Positions 1 to 10,724 of a DNA stretch of 64,000 nt are shown here, one piece after another; position 1 is the first letter of the stretch; the number at the start of each line of letters is the position of its first letter. Made by a program: the position numbers and the translations under genes. The notes beneath the pieces are model-generated. The model made no database searches, had not been told where the DNA came from, and saw only the letters and a list, made by a program, of their open reading frames with translations. This DNA comes from Gossypium raimondii. Its lineage: Eukaryota > Streptophyta > Magnoliopsida > Malvales > Malvaceae. The stretch spans positions 57,448,094 through 57,512,093 of the forward strand of contig NC_068576.1 of assembly GCF_025698545.1 (NCBI RefSeq). The letters are read 5' to 3'.

Positions 1-1918
1 GAGGAATTTAGATAGTGATACCGGAGAAAGTAAAGCATCCAAGGTGAAAATAGCAGCCATTGCAGCTCAAGGTGTTTCTGAGCTTATGCCTCCAGATGTT
101 GCCAAGGCATTTTGGAGTTCAGATAAGGCTTCTTCTAAGGTGAGATTTAATTCAATAATACATCAACATGTTCTCGTGTTACCAAAGTCTTTTTTTTGTT
201 GGGTTAAGCATAAGATAACTGAAGCACTTCCAGATGTTTGATTCTAAGAACTCTTTCAACTTATAAAAACCGGACATCCTCTTCCTTTTGTGGGTTGGAT
301 GACAATAAATTATCTGTAGTTACCATGCTCCCTGTTGGGTGCAATTGAAGTGCCGAGTAGCTGCTTTATTACCAGGTTGTGCCATTTCAGAAATAGAAGG
401 AAATGCGGATTTTGAGTTGTAATAGTGGATGCTGTGCATAGGTTGACGTTTTTTTATAACCGAGTTTGATAATTAGCTGACCAAATGTTAATGCTATTTT
501 AGGTTTCTAGAGATGTGCGCGAAATTGTCAAACTTGCTGTTAGTCAGGCACAGAAGCGGAGCAGGTTATCTGAGTATACAAAATTCAACCGAATTAGCAG
601 TGACAATGGCAATTTAGACCCATTTGAGGGTGAGTATTCTTATGATATCTTTTTATTTTCTCTCCACATACCAAGCATCATCTATTGATACCAGCTGATT
701 GAAATGTAGGCCTCTATGTTGGTGCATTTGGTCCTTATGGAACTGAAATAGTTCAGCTAAGGCGTAAATATGGTCGCTGGAGTGATGCAGATGATGAATC
801 TTCAGATGTTGAGTTCTTTGAATATGTTGAAGCTGTGAAGCTAACCGGAGATCTCAATGTTCCGGCTGGCCAGGTTTTTTTTCATTTTATTGTATCTTAG
901 ATAAATCTATTGATAGTTGTATTTCTAGCATGTGAGCAATCGGTATGCCTTTTACATCTTTAGGTTACTTTTCGTGCCAAAATTGGAAGGGAAAGCCGGC
1001 TCTCAAACCGTGGGTTGTATCCAGATGAGTTAGGAGTGGTAATTACTCTCTTTTGTCTCTATCTGTTTGTATGCTTCGATTACTATCTGAGGGGCATTAC
1101 CAGTACTGCACATTACCCGTGATTTCATGACTGTGGAAATGAGCAGGTCCTATTAACCTGGAAGTCCCATTTAGTAATTTACAAATGTTGAAAACCGAGA
1201 AGATCAATAATTTACTAATGGGAACTTTAAAGCTGCATGAAATGAAATAAATAGATTGTCATCCTATGACCATGAAAACCTACTTACCAGAAAATTTTCG
1301 ATTAATTCAATCCATCTATTGGACGTTTTCAGTAAACCATTAAGCATGCTCTAATGCTCATACAGACCAAGGCATGAACCTTGTTAGTGAATTCTTTCAT
1401 TTTCTTCCCTAGGTTGCATTATGAGAAGCAATGCTATCTGATATATTGTGTTCAATATGAACAATGTATTGAATTTGGGGTAAGATTTGCCTGAAATATC
1501 TCTACTATCTCATTCATTTGACTTTATTTAGAACCTCGTATTGAGTACGTTAATTCATACTTTTGAGACTTCTAATTGATGGGAAAAACTCTAAAATATA
1601 GGTTGCATGTTACAAAGGTCAGGGAAGAATAGCAGAATTTGGTTTCCGTAACCCGCGATGGGTCGATGGTGAACTTCTCCAACTTAATGGCAAGGTAATA
1701 AAATATTCAGAACTTTATGCTAATAATATGATGTGACTTGCAACTTAAAATTATTTTGTTGAGTTTTCAAAACTATATGAACTGAAGGAAAATCCCTTGT
1801 GGATGGTCATATGCAGGGCATTGGACCCTATGTCAAAGGAGCTGATCTAGGTTTCCTTTACATTGTGCCCGAGCAAAGTTTCCTTGTGCTATTCAACCGT
1901 TTAATATTACCAGATTGA
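1..1918 (+). CDS. EX2: EXECUTER protein (EX2-like), 3' part of gene
   Basis: Only the C-terminal part is in the window; the 5' exons lie to the left. Exons 1-139, 503-629, 710-873, 964-1038, 1602-1694 and 1817-1918 join in frame (frame starts at base 2) with GT-AG introns and end at TGA 1916-1918. The product carries the conserved C-terminal EXECUTER domain, with motifs such as [48 protein letters not shown] and [27 protein letters not shown] proteins are chloroplast thylakoid-associated factors that relay singlet-oxygen signals to the nucleus (family knowledge). The wording of the C-terminal blocks fits EX2 better than EX1, but this is from memory, so the EX1/EX2 split is less certain than the family. 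The chloroplast transit peptide and UVR region would lie outside the window. No break is seen in the visible exons. Confidence 0.8.
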
Positions 1919-3010
1919 AATTAGTCTATTACTGATTTTGATCTCCCTTTGACACAACTAGAGATAAAGAAAGAACCTGACGATGAGGACCTATTTTGTG
2001 TACGATATTCGATGACAATGTGAGTCTTATATTAAGCCTTGTGTTTTATGCCTGTTCCTTTCTAACCATCGCCCCACACTTTTGATGTTGTATATCAATT
2101 TTGTTGATTGATCAAATAAAACTAATAAGGTAATATGTTATCTTCTTCCTAGGTCATTATATTCTTTGGAAACATTTTGTATGGTTCTCTATGCTTCCTT
2201 TTATTCTTATGAGCTTCATTAACACCTGAACATTGGCATGATAATCAGATCAGCAATGATAAAATGATGCATTGTCTGATTATTTTGTTAAGTATGCCAA
2301 TTTGTAGTAGAAATGTTTGATTTGTTCATTGATTTAACGTATGAGGACTATTTTGTCCATTTTTTAAGTAGAGGATGCAAAACGTAATTTAACTATTAAT
2401 TTAGGGGTCTTCATGGTATTTTTACTTGCAAGACGCATATTTCAATAAAATCACTCATAATTTATTCTTGCTAGCTCATGCATTTTTTTGGCTGCTTATC
2501 AACAAATCATTGATGCATGATGGGGGGGGGGGAGGGAGGTCCAAGTGTTTGCAGTCACTGCTCATCCGCATGCTTAAACCAAACAATTATCCATGCTAGG
2601 TGGATTACAAATGTATATATATTGTGATACCAAAAGTGCTTTCAGAAAAGCAGAAACTGATGGGGTTCTCTTTTTGTTGTGTGTTAACTAGTGAAAAGCA
2701 TTGGATTATTTGAAAGTCTAATGATGTGAGAGATAAAATGAAAAAGAGGGGAAGGATGCTTTACTTGTCTCTTTTTAATTATTTTTCATTCTTTTTGGGT
2801 ATATTCTTTATGAAAAACCTAGGGGAGGGGCTACTTGTGGAATACAGGTGTCTGATCAATTACATGTCAGTCCATTTTTTTTTCTTAAACCTAACCTGAC
2901 ATATACGTATGGTTAAAGCAGTGTTATTAGACAGTTGAACTTTCGCTGTACACAAGGTTATTATGCAATTAATTCTGAAAGGGATTTTGCATGTTTGTTT
3001 ATTTATACAT
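1919..3010. other. 3' flank of EXECUTER gene, non-coding
   Basis: No gene seen. It begins with the presumed 3' UTR. A remnant of the GTAAAAGTACC-type MITE lies at about 2340-2430 (reads 'aggggtcttcatggtattttta' in pieces, matching the 3' ends of fuller copies elsewhere). A run of ten G starts at 2522. Confidence 0.5.
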
Positions 3011-3379
3011 GGCAAATTCAGCTATTAGTCCTTATACTATGTGCAAGTAGTGGATTAAGTCCTTGCATTCTAATTTGATCATTTTAGTTTTTATACTTTT
3101 AAAATTTTAAATTTTCAATCCTAAGTTAAATGGTAGTCATTAAATTTTATTAATTTTAAAATATTATACGGCTAATATATTATCATTTGTGTAATATTAT
3201 ACCAATTTGTTAATGTATATTAACAGTTTATGTATAGTTCAAGTCTAATAGCATAAATCAACTTAATGAATTTAACTACTATTTTTTGGTTCAAGCTTGA
3301 AAATATTGACCAAATAAAAGTATATGTATTAAATTCACTAATTTATTATTAGTCCAAGGACTAATAAGAAAATTTGACC
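3011..3379. mobile_element. MITE-like element with inverted ends
   Basis: The left end reads GGCAAATTCAGCTATTAGTC and the right end, reverse-complemented, reads GGTCAAATTTTCTTATTAGTC. Both continue into CCTT-type sequence, so the ends are imperfect terminal inverted repeats of about 27 bp around a 370 bp AT-rich body with no coding capacity. Target duplication was not resolved. Confidence 0.6.
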
Positions 3380-3800
3380 TTTTATTCAAGAGTGTAGGAG
3401 GGAATCTTTGTTAGGATGAATGGAGATGGTGCTTTGCCTTTTTATCACAAAGCATAAGCATAGCCCACTCCTAAAGAAACCCAAAAGATGAAAAAGAAAA
3501 GAAATAGCTTTACTTTTGTAAAGTCTCTCGACGAATTTGATATTGCTAAGTAATTGAATTCTCTTTTCCACCTGCATCAAAAAATGGACCCTCCTTCATT
3601 TTAATATTATATTTTATTTTATTCTCAAAATTATAATTTCTTTTTAAGAAAAAGTATTAAATATTATTAAAATAATACTAATAATGCCATCTCATGCTTT
3701 TCTTTTATAGTAAAGTCACAAATTCCAAACCCAAAAATCTTCTCAATTAAGTACTATTTATTCAACTTTTGATTAATTAAAAAATTGAGGAATAAAAATT

Positions 3801-4328
3801 AGGCAAATTACACTCAATGTCATTAGACTGTTAGTATATTTATATTTTAGTCATTCAACTTTAAAATGTTACAAAATGATCACTAAATCATTTAAAAGTT
3901 TTTATTTAAGCCGCTAGACTATTCATTTTTTTTAATAAAGTCATGCTATCGAGCTTCAAACAATAATTCGATGATCGGTGTAATGGATCAATATCCATCA
4001 ACGAGTAAAATGAAATATCTTAGATCTAAGTCAATCTAACAGTTAGTGTCGGAGATCAAAGAAAAAAAATAGTTTTGGATTATTGGTTCCCAAATTTGTG
4101 AAGTTTAAAATTGTTTCATAAAAAAATAATTGTATAAGAAAATTGGAAGGAGAGCTTTCGTTCGGTGCAAGCGGTAAAAATTGATTAGGCCATCCAATAA
4201 CAGTTTTAATAGTCCGATGACTTAAATGAAAACTTGTTAATAATTCAATTACTATTTCGTAGCATTTTAAAATTGAGTGAGTAATTTATAAACTTATAAT
4301 TAGTGAGTCAATCATTGCATTACAATTC
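3801..4328. mobile_element. Long-TIR foldback MITE (family 2), copy 1
   Basis: The left end (AGGCAAATTACACTCAATG, then 'ttagtcattcaactttaaaatgtta' in pieces) pairs with the reverse complement of the right end over about 90 bp. Related copies lie at 36247-36802 and 60570-60970. The phrase 'cttaaatgaaaact' and its complement mark the two arms. There is no coding capacity. It sits about 500 bp upstream of the CASP-like gene. Confidence 0.6.
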
Positions 4329-4666
4329 TAAAGGAAAACTAGTTAGAATAATTCCCGGGAAAAAGGTAAAATAATAATGTAAAATTAAATAAAAGTTTGT
4401 ATTTTACGAATGATTTCACCTCAAATATCGAATTTCTATTTTCTAAAAAAAATGACCAAATATTATTAATGATTGCTTTTGAATATTGAAAGCTTTTGCA
4501 TTTGAGTTATGTAGAATCTTCAGATTCTGTCGAATGGAAGTGTCTTATCAGATTCACCGTCAAAACAGTCAACGAGTAACAACTCGCCACGTTATGGTAT
4601 TTTATTAACGTGGCAGGTCTTCATTGGTAAAAAATCCTGGATTTCTTTTAAAACTTAACAAGAGAT

Positions 4667-4676
4667 GCCACGTGGG
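4667..4676 (+). promoter_or_regulatory. G-box / ABRE-like motif upstream of CASP-like gene
   Basis: GCCACGTGGG is a perfect CACGTG G-box with the flanks typical of ABA-response elements. Two ACGT cores lie near it (around 4588 and 4611, the latter in AACGTGGCAG). The group lies 180-270 bp before the ATG, so it is a plausible bZIP/bHLH target. Function is inferred from the motif only. Confidence 0.45.
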
Positions 4677-4852
4677 TGAAAGCATGAAAAGTGGACTTGG
4701 TTAATTAATTGTCTGTTGTCTCCCTTCTCCCGCGACTTTCTCTTTTTGATTACTTTTTTTTCTCGCTTCCCAAACACTGAGAATCCTTTTAAATTTTTTT
4801 TTTCTCGCTGAGTCTAATAAATTGCGAGAAAGCAAGAGAAACCAAAGCCGCG

Positions 4853-6899
4853 ATGAAAAGGAATCAATATCCCAACGAGATCATGAAACGATCCTCTTCT
4901 TCAAATTCCGAGACAATGACTCACTACGAGTCACCACACTCACCTTTACGACTCCATACCCATTTCCGATCCGACCAGGGCGATTCCGACAACAACACCT
5001 CCAATTATGCTTCCCCTGAAGCTTCCCCCGTTCCGCAGCACCCCGTCGTCGATAATTCGATGGCACTCATCGCTATCGACAAGTCAACTCAGCACAACGC
5101 TAATTCTTCTCCTACTACTCTTCCTTCTCCGCCGCTTCCTCCTAGTACTCCAGCGCAACAGTCATTGCATTTGACTATGAACCGCGCCGTGAGGGAGGAG
5201 GGACAGGGGGTGACGACGAAGACCAAAGTAAGTGGTGGTGCTGGAGGAGGGGGAGCGAGGGCAGAGGCGCTGAGGAGATCGAAGGTGTATCATACGGCGA
5301 CGAAGGCGGCTTTAGGGTTTCGATTAAGCGAAATCGTTTTGTGCTTGATTTCTTTCTCTGTTATGGCTGCTGATAAAACCCAAGGCTGGAGTGGTGACTC
5401 TTACGATCGCTATAAAGAATACAGGTGTTTTTTTTTTTTTGTTTATACTTTCTTAATTAAAATTCTCGAGACTTGCGCTTCATTGTGGGTCAAGTAGTTT
5501 TCTCCTTCCATTTATTTCTTATCGTCGTTTAGATTAATGCTTTACCCCTGTTTGACAATTTGTGTAAATTTCACAGATACTGTTTAGCAGTAAACGTGAT
5601 TGGATTTGTATATGCCGGATTTCAAGCCTATGATGTATCCTACTATCTCATGACACAAACGCATGTCATCCACCATTACCTTTTCCCGCCTTTCGAGTTC
5701 TTCATGGATCAGGCAAGTTTCCCTTAAATTAAATACGCTTATTTGCTAATTACTCAGCTTAGCTTCGTTCTTGGTTGTTCCCCGCTTGCACTTTTTTTCG
5801 GCGTAATCAAAGTTTATCTTATAATTTAGACCAACACAATGTTTTAATGACTTCTCCTTTAGGATGTTTCCCGTGCACCTTGTAGCTTATAGCTACCACA
5901 CTACTACTATATTTTGATAGACAATTAAGTGTTGTCCTACATTAGTTTATAGTGTAATTTATTATGGTCTCTATTTCATATACAACATCATACAATTAGC
6001 TGTGGATTTTGAGATTAAATTTTGAGGAGTCTAATTAAAAATTTTAAAATTTTAAAGAGTTTCATGAGATTTTTTTTTTTGAAAATTGAAGTTCCAATTT
6101 TAATTTTTAAAAATTGTGACATTAATAAGAATTTTGGAAAAAAATTTTCAAAACTTGGAGTTCCAGATTAAAATTCTCAACAAATTCCAAGGAAAAAAAA
6201 GAAGAAATTTTCGAAAAATTTTGGGGGAACCGACGCCCTCTTGGCCTCTATTAGGGTCGGCCCCTACGTGCAAAAATTAGTGTCTTCCAGTATTCTGTTT
6301 GGGCATAGGGTGCATTGGTCTCTCTATATCAGTGTAATTTCAGGCATGGTACGGTACTATTTTGCTCATAGGTTATGCAAATGGCTCTCTGTTTTGTGCA
6401 TAGGTTGCTTGTTCTCTCTAAATCAATGTAATTTCAGGCATGGACTCTTAATGGTTCTATTTTTGCGCATAGGTTAGGCATATGGCTCGTATGGTTCCAT
6501 TCTGGGAATAGGCTAGGCTTTTGGGCTTGTATGTTTTTCACATAGGTTAGGACTTCGGCATAATCTTCATTTTCATCATTTAGTTGGACAAGCTACATCA
6601 TAGATTTAGTGTAATAGATAAGATAGATGTGGGTCATTCGTATCGCTAGGACCGTACGAAATGCAAAAAAAAAATTGCAATTAATGAATTGGCTCATTTT
6701 GCAGATACTAGCCTATCTTTTGATTTCAGCATCATCAGCAGCAGCCACACGAGTGGACGATTGGCAATCTAACTGGGGGAAAGATGAGTTCACTGAGATG
6801 GCTAGTGCCTCAATTGCAATGGCCTTTTTGGCTTTCATTGCTTTTGCATTTAGCTCAATTATATCTGGTTTCAAACTCTGGACCCATCAAACTCCATGA
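4853..6899 (+). CDS. CASP-like protein, 4A type
   Basis: Three exons (4853-5424, 5577-5712, 6705-6899) give 300 residues. A Ser/Pro/Ala-rich cytosolic N-terminal region of about 150 residues precedes four predicted membrane segments: GFRLSEIVLCLISFSVMAA, YCLAVNVIGFVYAGFQAYD, QILAYLLISASSAAATR and a last one starting MASASIAMAFLAFIAFAF. This MARVEL-type four-helix fold, with an Arg near the start of helix 1 and an Asp-containing third helix, is that of CASP and CASP-like proteins, plasma-membrane scaffolds related to Casparian strip formation. Length and the long N-terminus fit subgroup 4A. The ATG at 4853 is the first in frame. Intron 2 has a GC donor (CAG|GCAAGT at 5713), supported by the frame and protein on both sides. 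The substrate or partner is not evident. Confidence 0.85.
6295..6560 (+). repeat. Degenerate tandem repeat in CASP-like intron 2
   Basis: Two units about 105 bp apart share 'gcatagg', 'tctctcta', 'atcagtgtaatttcaggcatgg' (in pieces) and 'ggttctatttt'-like blocks. Shorter echoes of 'cataggttaggc' continue to about 6550. Confidence 0.5.
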
Positions 6900-7439
6900 A
6901 ATCTCTCTGAGGCAAGTAATAGATTGTACTGAAATTACATTTAACAGTTGGGTTAAAACAACTTGAGTTGCGAATTCCTTTATTATTATTATTGTACAGA
7001 GAAGAACATACATAGCATGTTTTTCTTACAATTTTTTAACATACTGGATATGGAATTTCTTAATAGCAGATACCATTTTATTGTTGTCATAGAATTTGGT
7101 GTAGGGATAGAGAATCAAACACAAACAATTTTCAGTGTTGGGAGACACACCCATATATAGCTTAAAACCCATTTATTATCATAGGGAATGCATAGGATGA
7201 AAAAGAGCTGTTATTTTCTCAAAGCATCGAATTTTGTGTGTAAGGGATGAATTAGTTGAAGCTCAAACATCAAATTTTATTTTGATATCCATCTCTTCCA
7301 CTCACTCGAACCTCAAGAATCTAATCAGTTCTCTCTCGAAAAAAGAAGACAAACTTAACACACTGTTTATTTTTTTTGATTATTTTAGAGCAAACAAGCA
7401 AGTTCTCAGTTGCAGCAGATAAAGTAAATGAGACGACAG
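6900..7439. other. Intergenic, CASP-like 3' end to carbonic anhydrase A 3' end
   Basis: The two genes are convergent here. It holds the presumed 3' UTRs. No repeat or other gene is recognised. Confidence 0.4.
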
Positions 7440-7619
7440 TTAGAAAGGCTGGGGCATGGGTGGCAAGGGTGGAGCTGGTGTGAAGGCCCTCCATTGCTCA
7501 AAATGTCCATTAACAAAGTCGTAATAACCTCCTCTCAGTGCCAATTGTCCACTCGTCATAGCATCTCTCACATATGGATATGTCAGTAGATTTCCCAGTG
7601 AGTTATTCACTGATTCCTG

Positions 7620-7662
<43 letters not shown>

Positions 7663-10600
7663 CAAGTTGATTGATTTTCAACCTTTAATTTGGTAAAATT
7701 ACTGTATAGTCCCCTGTACTAAGAGTCAAATTACATTTTACTCCTACCCAACAAATGAGAAAATTAGTCTTTGTATGTTAGATCAAAAAGCAAATATCAA
7801 AAGTACCATTGAGGCTCCTATACTATGAGCAAAATTGCATTTGGTTCCCTCTACTCAAAAAATAAGTAAATTAATCCATCTATATATCAAATAGCAAATT
7901 GATCTATTTTGTTAAAATTTTTATCAATTTGTACTATTAAAAATTGGTGTTGTAGATAGAATAATCAGATAGTGACATGTGGTGTGTCATGCGTACTTCA
8001 TGTTGATGTACAGAGATTAGTTTTGAACGGTAGAAATAGAATAAATTTTTAATAAAAGGGCTAGCCTACTCTTTTATTTAATTTACAGGGATTAATTTGC
8101 CAATTTTTAGTAGAGGGGTAAAATGTAATTCAACTCCTAATTTAAGTGCCACCATGGTACTTTTACCAAGAGCAAATTAGTCATTTCTGTTAAAAATTTC
8201 ATCCATTTGTACCATTAAACATTGTCTTGTTATTTCATCCATTTGTATTGTGAAAAATTAACGTGAATGACAGAATAACCAAAAAATGGATGAATTTTTT
8301 AACAGAAGAATCAACTTATTCCTTTTTCTAATGTAAAAGGAATACATTACCTATTTTTTAAGTAAAAGAAATAAAATGCAATATTCCGACCCTTAATACA
8401 AGGTTGCCGGCTCTAATTTTACTCCCATAATTGCTATCAACATATCCATAGTTAATCAGCTTAAATTAATTTACCTTTTCGCAAAGCTTCAATTGTTCTT
8501 CAGAAGGCAGGCCACTATTTTCTTCCAGGACCTTTTTCTTTGCAGGCAAACCAATTTTCACCCAGTCATCTATGAAGTCACTGCAAATAAGCCCAAAAAA
8601 GGATTAAATATTTTATCCCACACATGATGGAATTTTCAGTAGAAGTACTATAGAAGTTTTTGTACTAGAAATCACATTACATTTCACCTATTTACTCAAA
8701 TTAAATATGAGTAAATAGATCAAAGACTAAATTAGTCCTTTTGTTAAAAAACATCCATATTTACCGTTAAAAACTTATTTGTATATATTAGCATAAGGTA
8801 CACGTGGCACACCATGTGTCATTGTTTGGTTTGCCATCCTAGTTTTTAACAATACAAATAGATAAAATTTTTAATAGAAAAGATCCATTTTACTTTTTGA
8901 TATGATGTATAGGAATTACTTTATCTATTTTAAAAAAAATGTAATCTAACCGTTAATATGAAGACTTGCACGATATTTTTACATGATATTTTTATAATTG
9001 ATTGATATATATATATATATGTGGCTTACTAAGTATGAGAATCAGAGTCATCTGGAAGATTCATAAGCCTCTCCACACCACCACAACGACTATGCCCAAT
9101 TACCAATATGTTACGTACCTGTGTAAACATAAAAAATGGGTCGTTTTATTTCTTCATTTTATTGCATAAAAAAAAAAAAACTCCCCTCTACACAATAATT
9201 ATATTGATCTTTATTTAATTACCTTAAGAGCTTTAATAGCATACTCAATGACTGCACCAGTCTCAGTGTGTCTTAGCTGTGCAAATCAACACACAAAAGC
9301 AGACTTTAAATTATAGCTGAAATTAGACTAGGATTTGGGGTTTGGGGGGAATTATAAGAACCTGGTCAAATGGAGGGACCATGTTGGCAATATTGCGAGA
9401 AACAAAGGCTCGGCCTGGCATCAAGTTGAAAATAGTCGAGGGGCTTACACGGGAATCCGAGCATGCAAACACCAAGTACTGATCACAGATTTATGGATTC
9501 ATTTAACAATTAATAATTGAGTTTAAAATTATTTTGAAACAAAAATGGAAACCGATAATATATATGATAAAAGTACCACAAAGGCATCTATATTAAGAGT
9601 TAATTTACATTTTATTCTCTTTACTTAAAAATAAGTAAATTAACCTTTTTACATTAAATAAAAAATAATTTGATCTTTCCGGTTAAAATTTTCATTAATT
9701 ATACTGTTAAAAATTAGTGTGGATAACAAAATAATTAGAAAGTAACACGTGACGTGCCAAATATACCTTATGCTAATGTAAAAGGGCTAGTTTTTAACAG
9801 GTGATTTTTTAAATAGAAAGATCAGTTTACTATTTGATATAACATATAAAAATTAATATCTCTATTTTTTCAATAGATGAAGCAAAGTACAATTTAACTC
9901 TTAATATAAATTCTTCAACTATACTTTTGCCTCTCTATATATATAGATACCCTGGGATGCTGGGCTTTTGCAAGTTGACTGAACAAATTAGGATGTTGGC
10001 TGCAAAAGAGAACATAAGAAATATTAGCAGTTATTATTGGTTATTCGAGGGTAACATAAGGGGCATGCAGAGGCTTTTGCTCTTTAGGTTAAATCATCAT
10101 TTGAGTTTGGCAAAAATATTATGAAAGTTAGTATGGCATGACATGTGTATCTTATTTTGACATATAAAGACTAGTTTTTAACAGTAAAAATGCATGAAAC
10201 TTTTAACAGAATGATTAGTTTGCTATTTGATCTAACATATAAAGATTAATTTACCCACTTTTAGATATTAAATGATTTTATTTAAGCCTTTTAGCTCTTA
10301 ATTAAATGGAAAAAAAATCCATTTTCAGTCCCTCTAAAAAAATAATAATGCATTGACCCCTCAAAAATTATAATTTTTATTTAGGTAAAATTTTTAACTT
10401 TCCCTAATATCTTACTCGAAAACGTTGATCTTAAAGGATTGAAAGCCATTGTAAAGCGTTTGAGCATCTTCGTCGGGAACGGGAAAAGGGATTCTCCCTT
10501 GGAGCTCAGCAATAAGCGTCTCTACTTTTCCTTGTACCTCCTCATCCAGCTTTACTTCCTCACTGCAACCCAACATATATATATATTTATATATCCACAG

Positions 10601-10724
10601 CTAAGTATACGTATGTATAACAATATGGAGCTATATATATGTGTGTGTGCGTGTATATATACCTGATGAGAATCTTCCTCAGTCCTTCAACAACAACATC
10701 AGCAGAATATTGCTTCTCAGCCAT
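7440..10724 (-). CDS. Beta-carbonic anhydrase, copy A
   Basis: Reversible hydration of CO2 to bicarbonate. Eight coding exons, read from the right: 10663-10724, 10416-10562, 9951-9999, 9362-9478, 9223-9276, 9030-9118, 8475-8580, 7440-7616; 266 codons plus stop, all GT-AG and in frame. Zinc ligands are visible: Cys of ACSDSRVS (exon 4, with the catalytic Asp-Arg pair) and His/Cys of GHSRCGG (exon 6). LLTYPYVR and [11 protein letters not shown] are the usual C-terminal blocks. It begins [19 protein letters not shown] with no transit peptide, so a cytosolic enzyme is likely. The protein ends in a Pro-rich tail ([14 protein letters not shown]) and lacks the longer C-terminal extension of many plant beta-CAs. 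Its introns 2, 3, 6 and 7 all carry MITE sequence, so it is the longest copy. It is the most divergent member of the four-gene array and supplied the 5' end of copy C. Confidence 0.9.
7620..7662. repeat. (CA)n(TA)n microsatellite at exon 8 acceptor of copy A
   Basis: About 7 CA units run into about 14 TA units, directly next to the minus-strand acceptor at 7617-7618. It forms part of the tract before exon 8 of copy A. Confidence 0.85.
7690..8430. mobile_element. MITE (GTAAAAGTACC family), outer copy split by a nested one
   Basis: The left part (7690-7798) begins GGTAAAATTACTGTATAGTC and the right part (about 8177-8430) ends with CTCTAATTTTACTCCC. Between them lies a complete second copy (7799-8176). 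The family's internal landmarks ('aaattagtc', 'gttaaaaattt', 'taacagaa') continue across the break. It sits in intron 7 of carbonic anhydrase A. Confidence 0.65.
7799..8176. mobile_element. MITE (GTAAAAGTACC family), inner nested copy
   Basis: The ends read AAAGTACCATTGAGGCTCC and, at the right, CACCATGGTACTTTTACC, an inverted pair. The flanks are AAGCAAAT on the left and GAGCAAAT on the right, a likely 8-9 bp target duplication with one mismatch. The body carries the family landmarks (GTTAAAAATT, GACATGTGGTGTGTCATG, TAATTTACAGGGA). No coding capacity. Confidence 0.7.
8640..8990. mobile_element. MITE (GTAAAAGTACC family) in intron 6 of copy A
   Basis: Begins near GTAGAAGTACTATAGAAG and ends near GCACGATATTTTTACATG. 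The internal block CACGTGGCACACCATGTGTC is the family signature. It is a diverged copy with no clear target duplication. Confidence 0.6.
9568..9933. mobile_element. MITE (GTAAAAGTACC family) in intron 3 of copy A
   Basis: Starts with GATAAAAGTACCACAAAGG and ends with CAACTATACTTTTGCCTC. Internal landmarks include AACACGTGACGTGCC and TTTTTAACAGG. It lies between exons 3 and 4 of carbonic anhydrase A. A further 3' fragment of the same family lies in intron 2 at about 10130-10260. Confidence 0.6.

Noticed and set aside
4822-5019. Open frame overlapping the CASP-like start, a possible uORF
   Set aside because: It begins at TTG, not ATG, and its sequence is just another frame of the Ser-rich N-terminus.
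6241-6477. 78-residue frame in CASP-like intron 2
   Set aside because: Runs through the degenerate intron repeat; no start context, no family, and the flanking exons splice over it in frame.
9335-9520. Plus-strand open frame across carbonic anhydrase A exon 4
   Set aside because: Antisense shadow of the CSDSRV exon; no splice or protein support.
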